Source: Nitrosomonadaceae bacterium
GTDB taxonomy: Bacteria; Pseudomonadota; Gammaproteobacteria; Burkholderiales; Nitrosomonadaceae
Reading direction: 5' to 3'
DNA: 15,898 nt
Assembly: GCA_919902625.1 (NCBI GenBank)
Contig: CAKKRO010000238.1
Location: 1 to 15,898 of the forward strand
Position numbers and translations under genes: made by a program
Part shown: one piece after another, positions 7,480 through 14,367 of the stretch
Numbering within the stretch: the stretch's first letter is position 1
Layout of the letters: each line of letters begins with the position of its first letter
The notes under the pieces: generated by a model
What the model saw: only the letters and a program-made list of their open reading frames with translations
Told to the model about the DNA's origin: nothing
The model's database searches: none

Positions 7480-9012
7480 TTATTGTGTTCTCTCAAATAG
7501 CGATTCGATGAGAAAAGCGTCGTCAAAATGACGACGTCCGACAAAAGCGGTGGGATGGCGCCCCCATTGGCGCATTGCACCTGGAGAACGTATACCCATA
7601 GGCCATAGAAGAAAACGTTCAGATCGTTCCGTTCCGGCGACCAATCCATGTGTGCCGAACAAGCTGCGGTATTCGTTATCGGAAGGCAGAGAGCGCAGTA
7701 CATCATAATCCTCCCACGCCATCGGCTGGCTCGCCTGTCCCGCCGATGATCGGACATCCGGCTCACTATCATGATAAACCCGTTGGATAAAATGGGTACG
7801 GTGAGCGATGCGCAGCACCAGCGGCTGTTGCTCGGGTGCCAGTTGCGGTAGCAGTGGCGATTCAAAATAGGCAGAAGGAAGATTCTTGCGCAAGCGTAGC
7901 TGATGACTCGGGAAGAATTCATGGTAGCACCCGCAGTTATGGATGGCATCGTAAAGCCACGGCTCGCCATCAGGCCCTAAAGTTACCCGCCAGTTGATAC
8001 CGTCGAGCTGGCCGGCGTAAATATCATTACCCGGCCGCGCTCGAAACCAGACGATGTAATTGAGCTGAAGCAATACCTGATTGCCGAAGCGGGTGTGTGA
8101 AACCTTGCGATAGCCTGTTGGGTAAGTGATGTCTACTGTTGGTCCGTTCTCCCAATGTACCCTGCCAATGCGATCATTCTCATCCATTACATCCACTTCC
8201 CATACCGGAGCAAATGTGTCGAAAAGCTGATCCAGTTCAGTAGCCGTTGGCAACGGAATCCCGAGCGGATCGAGCGAATGGCGTAGAATTCCGCTGATCT
8301 GCTGAGTATTGAGAGGTTTATCAGGTAATGAGGCATCCGTCGCTGCAGTGATGGCGGTAGATATCGGTACCCAACGCAACAGCCTGCCTGCAACAGGCAG
8401 CGATGTCAGCGGCATAGCGAAGGTATCGCGCGTTTGGCTATGCCATGCAGATATTCCGGCAGCAACAATGGGGGCAGTGAGCGGGTAAAGACCGAGTGCC
8501 TGCCACCAGGTGACATAGTCATCCGGAACATGGACGATATCGCGCAGTCGGGCGCGGTATTCTGGCTGTGTAAGATCGATCGTTATCAAAAGTTCACGAC
8601 ACTTGTTGAGTTCATCAAGCAAGGTGTCTTTGCTCCAACTAGCTGCTGAGGAAGGTAGGTTGCGCAACTCTAATGCGCGTGCCTGGGCGTCAAGATCAGC
8701 CATGTGACCGATCCATGCTAACCATTGCGGTGATTCATTGCCTAATTCATGACTGAACGAGGCCAGCAGGCGTGTCGTGCGAAGGTAAGGAAAACCCTGA
8801 ACCGGCGATGAACCGTGATCGCGTATACCCGCATTGTCGATAGCAGCATCCATTTCTTGGTATAAAGCCCGGCAGGTCGTCTGGGTGATATCTATCGGCG
8901 CTGTTATTCTGGTTTCTACGGCAATGCAACCCGTCAGAAACAGCGCGCTGAAGATAAGAATTACCTCTGTCATGATTGGCATCATGCATCTTGAATGTTT
9001 GGAATTATTCAT
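7480..9012 (-). CDS. Large lipoprotein of unknown family
   Basis: The 510-residue product begins with a type II signal peptide; lipobox LTGC puts the lipidated Cys at 29 and Ile at +2, so outer-membrane placement is likely. The start ATG is preceded on the coding strand by AAGGGA at good spacing, which favours it over the internal Met10, Met11 and Met14. The N-terminal half (30-230) is mostly helical in character and has a mildly hydrophobic stretch near 172-190. The second half contains DGINWRVTLGPDGEPWLYDA leading into a cluster HNCGCYH (358-364) and FFPS. Two Cys and two His so close together suggest a metal site, a disulfide or a catalytic patch. I cannot name the family. It stands alone: divergent from the RTX gene and convergent with the barrel gene. 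Confidence 0.82.
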   Translation of the reverse strand: MNNSKHSRCMMPIMTEVILIFSALFLTGCIAVETRITAPIDITQTTCRALYQEMDAAIDNAGIRDHGSSPVQGFPYLRTTRLLASFSHELGNESPQWLAWIGHMADLDAQARALELRNLPSSAASWSKDTLLDELNKCRELLITIDLTQPEYRARLRDIVHVPDDYVTWWQALGLYPLTAPIVAAGISAWHSQTRDTFAMPLTSLPVAGRLLRWVPISTAITAATDASLPDKPLNTQQISGILRHSLDPLGIPLPTATELDQLFDTFAPVWEVDVMDENDRIGRVHWENGPTVDITYPTGYRKVSHTRFGNQVLLQLNYIVWFRARPGNDIYAGQLDGINWRVTLGPDGEPWLYDAIHNCGCYHEFFPSHQLRLRKNLPSAYFESPLLPQLAPEQQPLVLRIAHRTHFIQRVYHDSEPDVRSSAGQASQPMAWEDYDVLRSLPSDNEYRSLFGTHGLVAGTERSERFLLWPMGIRSPGAMRQWGRHPTAFVGRRHFDDAFLIESLFERTQ

Positions 9013-9428
9013 AGATTTCCCTTCTTTATGCTATTACTCGTTTGCTCGCTGTGCATTCATCAACATTGAAGAAAATGTGTTCTATATCAAATTACAACAC
9101 ACTCATAGCATGAGTATGTATTATTAGTCCATATGACTCTACCTAATCCAATGAAACTTAGATCAAAAAGCTTTCATTGTCGGGAAGAATGCATTAAGAT
9201 TTTCGAAAGCATGTCATTTAGCATTTGAAGACAAAGCGAAAGTTATTCCCGGCGCGGATTCATAGAGTTACCGGATTAGCATGTCAGAATACGCACGGTA
9301 AGGTGAAACAAGCAGTTAATCCAACCCAGGCGGCCACCTTGAATAAATTTTCCCTATTTCGCAGATACTTGAAAAGATATGACAAGCGGAAGAACGAAGC
9401 AATCGTCTGATTTAAGGGGGAGAAGAAA
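9013..9428. other. Divergent intergenic region of 416 bases
   Basis: This A/T-rich stretch lies between the leftward lipoprotein gene and the rightward RTX gene and must hold both promoters. I could not fix either promoter confidently. A palindrome ACTCAT-AGC-ATGAGT at 9101-9115 is the clearest symmetric element. A 61-codon frame from a TTG at 9225 yields a very basic peptide without a ribosome site, and I do not believe it is a gene. Confidence 0.55.
9101..9115. promoter_or_regulatory. Perfect 6-base palindrome, possible operator
   Basis: ACTCAT and ATGAGT flank the triplet AGC. The site is about 90 bases upstream of the leftward lipoprotein start and about 310 bases upstream of the RTX start. 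Short palindromes of this size also arise by chance; the position in a divergent promoter region is the only support. Confidence 0.25.
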
Positions 9429-10514
9429 ATGGCATTCCATATTTTCCATATTAACGAAGTATATTCCAATGCCGATGGAACTGTTCAATTCATTGAGTTC
9501 GCGGGCGATGCCGACACGCAGCACGTGTGGGCGGGACATTCAATTACCTCGACCAATAGTGTCAGCACCAACACCTACAATATCAACGCTAATCTGCCCA
9601 GTGCAGCGACCAACGGCAAGGCAGTACTGGTTGCGACCCAAGGGTTTGCGAATTTGGGCATCGTTACACCTGACTATATCATTCCCAATGGATTTTTGTT
9701 TACAACCAATGGCACCGTAAATTTTCCCGGAATGCTGGGAGGTACCATAACTTATGCGCAACTACCGACCGACGGAATATTGTCACTTAACCGTAACGGT
9801 TCCACTGGAACCAATTCCCCCACAAATTTTGCTGGTAACACGGGCACTGTACAAAGCAACGTAATCTCAGGAACAGATGGTCCTGATAACTTGATAGGCA
9901 CGGCAGGGGATGATGTCATCCTGGCTGCCGGTGGCCAAGATATGATGAATGGTAAAGAGGGCAATGACATATTGGATGGCGGCTCGGGTATCGATACCGC
10001 AATTTACAACAATACCCGTGAAAGCTACTCAATCTCCGGAGCGGCTCCCAGCTTCAGTATTTTCGGGCCTGATGGTAACGACACGCTGTCTGGTATCGAA
10101 CGTATCCAGTTCACAAATAAGAATCTCGCCATCGATCTCAATGACGGACAGGCAGCTAACAACTCGGTTCGAATCATCGGTGCGGCGTTCGATACGCCCA
10201 CTATCCAGGAACATCCAGACTATGTGGGTATCGGGCTGAATCTGTTCGATTCTGGTCAAAGTGTGCTCGAAGTATCTCAACTTGTCGTTGGTGTGATGAA
10301 TCTCACCAACGACGTTTTTGTGGACACGGTCTACCAGAATATAGTAGGCGTAGCCCCTTCGGGTACGGAACATGATTTTTATGCCGGATTGCTGCAGGGC
10401 AATGGCGGAACATCTACTCAGGCGCAGTTGCTGGAACTTGCAGCTAATTCTGATGCGAACGCAACGAACATAAATCTCATGGGGCTTCAGCAGAGTGGCG
10501 TGGAGTTTGTCTAA
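9429..10514 (+). CDS. RTX calcium-binding protein, predicted type I secretion substrate
   Basis: The 361-residue protein has no N-terminal signal peptide. Residues 1-140 (HIFHINEVYSNADGTVQFIE, then PDYIIPNGFLF and LPTDGILSLNR) look like a beta-sandwich module resembling lamin-tail-like domains; this is from memory. Residues 149-193 hold about five glycine/aspartate nonapeptides of the RTX type (DGPDNLIG, TAGDDVIL, KEGNDILDG, GSGIDTAIY), which bind calcium in parallel beta-roll structures. Residues 212-240 (GPDGNDTLSGIERIQFTNKN) are the usual end piece of such blocks. The C-terminal part (about 245-361, ending NINLMGLQQSGVEFV) resembles the DUF4214-type tail common in RTX proteins, and probably includes the C-terminal secretion signal. 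Export would need an ABC transporter, a membrane-fusion protein and TolC, none of which is in the window. The start is backed by GGGGGAG. The passenger's function is unknown; adhesion or surface-layer roles are possible. Confidence 0.82.
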   Translation: MAFHIFHINEVYSNADGTVQFIEFAGDADTQHVWAGHSITSTNSVSTNTYNINANLPSAATNGKAVLVATQGFANLGIVTPDYIIPNGFLFTTNGTVNFPGMLGGTITYAQLPTDGILSLNRNGSTGTNSPTNFAGNTGTVQSNVISGTDGPDNLIGTAGDDVILAAGGQDMMNGKEGNDILDGGSGIDTAIYNNTRESYSISGAAPSFSIFGPDGNDTLSGIERIQFTNKNLAIDLNDGQAANNSVRIIGAAFDTPTIQEHPDYVGIGLNLFDSGQSVLEVSQLVVGVMNLTNDVFVDTVYQNIVGVAPSGTEHDFYAGLLQGNGGTSTQAQLLELAANSDANATNINLMGLQQSGVEFV

Positions 10515-10683
10515 CGGCCGCCTTCACAGTGTTTCTTTTCCTGAATTGCACACTTACGGTATAAAGTTTGTCGACGGTTAATTCCGGCGCCAATAGTCTG
10601 CTGTCATGGCGGGTGACTTCATTTAGCATGGTTGTGTAATCAGCTGCGGGCATTTGCGACAAAATGAAAACAGGTATCCGCAT
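10477..10683 (-). CDS. Doubtful small ORF, possibly a gene remnant
   Basis: A 68-codon frame from ATG at 10681-10683 lies downstream of the YiiX-like gene on the same strand. Its end overlaps the last 38 bases of the RTX gene in opposite orientation. The first two thirds (MRIPVFILSQMPAADYTTML, then SRLLAPELTVDKLY) look protein-like, and the frame stays open and plausible for some 20 codons upstream of the ATG without any start codon. This could be a decayed 3' remnant of a longer gene. No ribosome site is visible and no family is recognised. Confidence 0.2.
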   Translation of the reverse strand: MRIPVFILSQMPAADYTTMLNEVTRHDSRLLAPELTVDKLYTVSVQFRKRNTVKAAVRQTPRHSAEAP

Positions 10684-10731
10684 GACTTTATTGAACAGCT
10701 CTTGGATATGCGATTCAAATGTATTTGTATA

Positions 10732-11544
10732 CTAATCTGTATTTATCTCCGTTGATTTGCATTGGACCTGCTCTGGTTCTTGTGGAGCATCACTCCAGGC
10801 AAGTGAACGGTAGTCAAAGCCATTTTTGATAGTTGGTTTGATAATATCAAAAAAGGGTGATATGTCGAAATCGCGTGGCGTGAGCAGACCATGATGGCGG
10901 ATGCGGTAGATTTCCTCATAGCAATCAGCGTGCATCGGATCATCTGACCAGGTTCGTTGAATCTCGGGTAATATCGGATAGCGTACCGATTGGAATGCTT
11001 GTGCAATCAGCGTAGAACAGATTGCGCGAGTCGGATCCCCGCAGCCAAGCGACAGCAGGCGTCTGCGGAATCTCGTTGGAACGGGTGGCGTGGGAAGAAG
11101 GTAGCGCATAAGATCGAAAATGTGCTTGAGATCATACTGTTGACCTATGCGTGCAATCACATAATCCACAACACGCTTGCGATCTTCATCGCTCAAACCA
11201 ACAGGACGGCAGATTCGGGTGTGCATTTGCGCATAGTATGCAAGCGTCACTACGCGCACACCTTCCTCCAGATCAGCTTCAACCAATACCTGAGGCAGTT
11301 GCCAGGGTGTCCCGGCAGGAAGCGCGTCGCCGATGTACAGTGCTGCATGTGACCAGGTTGACTGCGTGAGGTATTTGATGGCAACACTGACACGGGTATT
11401 ACCTTCAATCAGGAGAATATCTGCGGGCTGCAAAATTGCTGAGAGCTGTTCCTGGCTGATTGTTGCAACCTGGGTACTTTGCCGCACCGGCTTGGTCAAG
11501 AACCGCGCTAGCCAATGGCCTGCAAATTCAGTTACCGGATCCAT
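10732..11544 (-). CDS. YiiX-like permuted NlpC/P60 papain-fold enzyme
   Basis: The 270-residue product shows the order typical of the permuted NlpC/P60 group (YiiX/YebB, peptidase C92-like): PADILLIEGNTRVSVAIKYL, then the catalytic His66 in WSHAALY, Glu89 in LVEADLEEGV as the likely third residue, and the nucleophile Cys176 in RAICSTLIAQAF. In ordinary NlpC/P60 enzymes the Cys comes first; here it comes last, as in this clade. Members are thought to cleave or transfer acyl groups on peptides or lipids; some relatives of the wider fold act on phospholipids or peptidoglycan. The substrate here is not known. No signal peptide or clear membrane helix is seen, so it is probably cytoplasmic. The start ATG has AAGGAG at ideal spacing. 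It diverges from the K+ channel gene. Confidence 0.82.
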   Translation of the reverse strand: MDPVTEFAGHWLARFLTKPVRQSTQVATISQEQLSAILQPADILLIEGNTRVSVAIKYLTQSTWSHAALYIGDALPAGTPWQLPQVLVEADLEEGVRVVTLAYYAQMHTRICRPVGLSDEDRKRVVDYVIARIGQQYDLKHIFDLMRYLLPTPPVPTRFRRRLLSLGCGDPTRAICSTLIAQAFQSVRYPILPEIQRTWSDDPMHADCYEEIYRIRHHGLLTPRDFDISPFFDIIKPTIKNGFDYRSLAWSDAPQEPEQVQCKSTEINTD

Positions 11545-11675
11545 AAATTTCTCCTTATGTCTGGATATATTTCCATGATTATCAGCTCAATATCAGTATT
11601 TGGATAAATATGTGTGGTAATGCTGGAACGCATAAATGAAAGCATGCAAAATTTTATTCCATTAGATCAATTTCT

Positions 11676-11705
11676 ATTATATGTGTCTACAATACGTTTT
11701 GTGAT
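11676..11705 (-). promoter_or_regulatory. Candidate promoter for the YiiX-like gene
   Basis: On the minus strand a perfect TATAAT (plus positions 11676-11681) lies 18 bases downstream of ATCACA (11700-11705), which matches the -35 consensus at four positions. The leader to the ATG at 11544 would be about 125 bases. The overlapping plus strand carries TACAAT (11688-11693), which could serve the divergent channel gene, but its -35 box is poor. Confidence 0.4.
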
Positions 11706-11726
11706 CAGTCATGCAACTGTTTAATT

Positions 11727-12197
11727 ATGAATGAGCATGCTTTCCATTTGATAGCGTTGGTTATCTCTGGCGTTGTGGTAACAATCTGCGTGGTATTACA
11801 CTACGAGGCATTACGTTTTTTAAGTCATACTGTAGGGGTGCATGTACATAAACGGATTGGAGTGTTAGTTGTGATGCTTGGATTGTTGGTAGCCCATGTA
11901 CTGGAAATTATTATTTTTGCCTTGGGTTATATAATGATGCAATACGGTGCTGGATTGGGTCACATATCCGGTATGGACGGGGGTAATTTGTTTGATTTCA
12001 TTTATTACTCATCCGTTGTTTATACGACGGTCGGATTTGGGGATTTGTTACCGGTCGGGGCCATACGCATACTGACTGCTGCTGAGGGTTTGACGGGACT
12101 GGCTATGATTACATGGTCGGCTTCTTTTACCTTTTTGGCAATGCAACGCTTCTGGCCGCATCCATTGACAAAATCTGATCACAATTCAAAAGATTAA
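11727..12197 (+). CDS. Small two-pore-type K+ channel protein (ion channel 2 domain)
   Basis: The 156-residue protein has three strong hydrophobic helices (about 8-28, 44-68 and 113-138). Between the last two sits a pore loop: FDFIYYSSVVYTTVGFGDLLP (residues 89-109), in which TVGFGD (101-106) is the potassium selectivity filter. Upstream of the Ion_trans_2 unit there is one additional N-terminal helix. No RCK/TrkA or cyclic-nucleotide domain follows, so gating by ligands is not evident. One polypeptide carries one pore loop; four would form a channel in the inner membrane. No clear ribosome site precedes the ATG, which follows an A/T-rich leader. The metalloprotease gene starts 33 bases after the stop, so the two are likely co-transcribed. 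Confidence 0.85.
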   Translation: MNEHAFHLIALVISGVVVTICVVLHYEALRFLSHTVGVHVHKRIGVLVVMLGLLVAHVLEIIIFALGYIMMQYGAGLGHISGMDGGNLFDFIYYSSVVYTTVGFGDLLPVGAIRILTAAEGLTGLAMITWSASFTFLAMQRFWPHPLTKSDHNSKD

Positions 12198-12230
12198 ACA
12201 TGAAGTAATTTTAAATAAATGGAGTGAACA

Positions 12231-13037
12231 ATGCTAAAACAAGCATCTCTGGGAAATTGGATGTGTTTATTGGTGATTACGGGGTTTTCCAGTACAGCCA
12301 TTGCAGATCATGCATGGAATAATTATCACTGGGCAAGAGCCGCCAACCCTTTACAACTAAAAGTCATTGATAGTGTAACGAGTAATTGGCAGAATGAGTT
12401 TGAAACTGCACTGGATGGATGGAATGCTTCCTCCGAGATCGATATGTATGTGGCTGGTGTTGATGAGAATAGTACGGTACGTAAACGTTGTAATGCAAAA
12501 GAAGGCCACATGCGCATATGCAATGCTTCCTATGGTAAAAATGGATGGCTGGGCTTAGCATCTGTTTATCTGGACAGTAATGCGCATATCACCAAAGGTA
12601 TCGCTAAAATGAATGATTTTTATCAATCTTATTGGACCATTCCGGGTGAAAAAAATCATGTGATATGCCAGGAGATTGGGCATGTTCTGGGCCTGGGGCA
12701 TACCAGCGAAGATGGAACAAGCCAAGGAACCTGTATGGATTATTCTACGGATATTAACAGCCAGTGGCCTAACGCTCATGATTTAGAGCAATTGGCGCTT
12801 ATTTATAGCCATTTGGATAGCTATAACACCAACGGCGCAACAGGTAGCACGACCAATACTAATTGCACAGAACCTGGAAACTGCAGCAAAAACAATGCCG
12901 CTGATCCAGCACCCGTACCCATGGGCGTACTGGTTCATCGCGGACATCATCATGAGATCCGGGTGGCTCCCGGTGAAAATGGAGGATTATGGGTCCACCA
13001 TATTCGCCTGGTGCCGGAAGAATACTTAAATCAGTAA
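12231..13037 (+). CDS. Secreted matrixin-like metalloprotease with QExxH motif
   Basis: The 268-residue product has a signal peptide (cleavage likely after AIA, Ala25). Its central part carries QEIGHVLGLGH (147-157), the metzincin zinc motif HExxHxxGxxH with the first His replaced by Gln. It is followed by a Met-turn in TCMDY (Met169). The catalytic Glu148 and zinc ligands His151 and His157 are present. The Gln codon is CAG at 12669-12671. A preceding segment (LASVYLDSNAHITKGIAKMN) fits the calcium/zinc-binding strand region of such folds. Cysteines at 87, 97, 146, 168, 212 and 218 suggest disulfides in an exported protein. The C-terminal tail (230-268) is rich in His. I recall other bacterial matrixin-like proteins with QExxH, so the change may be a family trait rather than decay; whether they are active is unclear. 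The start has GGAG upstream. It probably shares a transcript with the channel gene. Confidence 0.78.
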   Translation: MLKQASLGNWMCLLVITGFSSTAIADHAWNNYHWARAANPLQLKVIDSVTSNWQNEFETALDGWNASSEIDMYVAGVDENSTVRKRCNAKEGHMRICNASYGKNGWLGLASVYLDSNAHITKGIAKMNDFYQSYWTIPGEKNHVICQEIGHVLGLGHTSEDGTSQGTCMDYSTDINSQWPNAHDLEQLALIYSHLDSYNTNGATGSTTNTNCTEPGNCSKNNAADPAPVPMGVLVHRGHHHEIRVAPGENGGLWVHHIRLVPEEYLNQ

Positions 13038-13077
13038 GCAGGTTTGCTGCATAGTATTTTTTGCGGGGGCTGGATTA

Positions 13078-13117
13078 GATCTGATGGCTTTTGTATAAAA
13101 CAAATAACCATCAGATC
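13078..13117. terminator. Long inverted repeat between convergent genes
   Basis: GATCTGATGG (13078-13087) and CCATCAGATC (13108-13117) form a perfect 10-base stem. Inside, TTTGT and ACAAA can pair further around ATAAA. The hairpin lies in the 92 bases between the protease gene and the coiled-coil gene, which converge here. It probably ends transcription from both sides, although no long T-run follows on either strand. Confidence 0.55.
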
Positions 13118-13129
13118 AGTTTATCGCCG

Positions 13130-14179
13130 TTATTTTAAGTTGCCTATGTCCTGATTCATTTTAGCCCGGCATTGCTCTTCCTTTCCGGTCAGATCAATTA
13201 AGCCGGTGGTTCTTAGACATTCGTTATATTCAAATAAAATGTCATTCTTTTTCTGAGCAAGTTCCAGTGACGCCGAAAGTTGTTTGACCTGCTGGGTAAC
13301 ATTCTTCAAGTTGATATTCGCAACTGCGGCGCTAATGCCATCAATACTTACTTTAGTGTCATCAATTTTTTGTAATGACTCTTTGTTTATTTTATTGGCC
13401 TGATCAGCAAAAGCCTGATTAGCCTTGTTGGAGTAATCTCTCAGTTCATCCACATTTTGCTGTGTGATGGCAGCCAATCTCTCCTGATAATTATTGAGTT
13501 CACCTTGAACAAAGGTATTGATACCTTCCTGGAAACTGTCCAGTGAATGGTCAATTTCCTGCTTAAACGCCTGCATCTTGTTTCCTACCAAGTGATTGAT
13601 ATCATCATCCAGCCGCTTGACAATAGTGTCAGAAATTTTTTCAACGGGTGGCCGGGAATCGATAATCTCAGTTTTTGTTTCATTTAAACTGGATTTGATC
13701 TCATCAGCTAATAATCTTTGCTTATCATCAATCTGGTTTAATGAGTTTTTCTCATTTTCAGAAATTAACCATGAGATAAGAATCAGATCTTTTTTCTTCC
13801 CCTTGTCGAGACCATAAATCAGCTCATCCAGAATATTGGAAGAAACCTCTTTATTTGCGACATCCTTTAAGTGGTTTAAATTGGCAGTACTCAATAATTC
13901 TTGCAGATTACTGTGTATTTCACTGACATTTGCTTCGGCTCTGGCCATTTCAGTGGATTGACGAAGTAGCTCATAAGGTAGAAAAACCAGTGCAAGTACC
14001 AAACAAACTGAATAAGCAGAAAGTTTCCATTTTCTATTTCTCAGGAAAAAGCTGAAACAAAACAATACAATGATTAAAATCACAGAAGGTGCCAGGATCA
14101 ATAAAAGATCCAACCAACTTCTCCCTGTCAGCACATCAAAGGAAAGCATATTTAATACCTTAGCTATAAACTCGTTCAT
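13130..14179 (-). CDS. Membrane-anchored coiled-coil protein, unknown family
   Basis: I place the start at the ATG at 14177-14179 (349 residues), because GGGAG on the coding strand stands six bases before it; a TTG one codon earlier would be too close. Two hydrophobic helices (about 24-46 and 54-70) are joined by a basic turn RNRKWK, which should face the cytoplasm and would put the long remainder in the periplasm. Residues 75-335 are highly charged, rich in Asn, Gln, Lys, Glu and Leu, with few prolines: a long helical or coiled-coil region (for example NQAFADQANKINKESLQKID). Two Cys (in NECLRT and EEQCRAK) lie near the end. I recognise no family. The DNA is visibly richer in A/T than the neighbouring genes, a possible sign of transfer. 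Structural, signalling or RmuC-like scaffolding roles are all guesses. Confidence 0.8.
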   Translation of the reverse strand: MNEFIAKVLNMLSFDVLTGRSWLDLLLILAPSVILIIVLFCFSFFLRNRKWKLSAYSVCLVLALVFLPYELLRQSTEMARAEANVSEIHSNLQELLSTANLNHLKDVANKEVSSNILDELIYGLDKGKKKDLILISWLISENEKNSLNQIDDKQRLLADEIKSSLNETKTEIIDSRPPVEKISDTIVKRLDDDINHLVGNKMQAFKQEIDHSLDSFQEGINTFVQGELNNYQERLAAITQQNVDELRDYSNKANQAFADQANKINKESLQKIDDTKVSIDGISAAVANINLKNVTQQVKQLSASLELAQKKNDILFEYNECLRTTGLIDLTGKEEQCRAKMNQDIGNLK

Positions 14180-14185
14180 CAATCA

Positions 14186-14190
14186 CTCCC
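14186..14190 (-). promoter_or_regulatory. Ribosome binding site deciding the coiled-coil gene start
   Basis: Read on the minus strand, GGGAG is followed by six bases and then ATG at 14179. The competing TTG codon at 14182 would leave only three bases, so ATG is the better start. Confidence 0.6.
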
Positions 14191-14351
14191 AATATGATCA
14201 AAAAATGTATTAACGTAAAACCATTTTCAATATTTCTTAATATCGACTTGCAGAATATTGATAATTTATCATGGGACAGAAGATTGATTGTATAAAGTTT
14301 GAATTTCGTTATCGCAGGCTACCGTTGGATAGGGCTATCATCACATTTCAT

Positions 14352-14360
14352 AGGATGAGG
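14352..14360 (+). promoter_or_regulatory. Ribosome binding site supporting a TTG start
   Basis: AGGATGAGG ends seven bases before the TTG at 14368. The next in-frame ATG (codon 16) would remove the conserved N-terminal strand and has no such site, so the TTG is very likely the true start. Confidence 0.65.
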
Positions 14361-14367
14361 AAACAAA

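Noticed and set aside
9225..9410. 61-codon frame starting with TTG before the RTX gene
   Set aside because: Very basic, low-information peptide with no ribosome site; it lies in a region that must contain promoters.
12669..12701. Reading the protease as a plain pseudogene because of the missing His
   Set aside because: The frame is intact, the signal peptide, Glu, remaining His ligands and Met-turn are kept, and similar QExxH proteins are known to me, so decay is not the best explanation.
14177..14182. TTG at 14182 as start of the coiled-coil gene
   Set aside because: The ribosome site GGGAG is only three bases from the TTG but six from the next codon, ATG at 14179, which is the better start.
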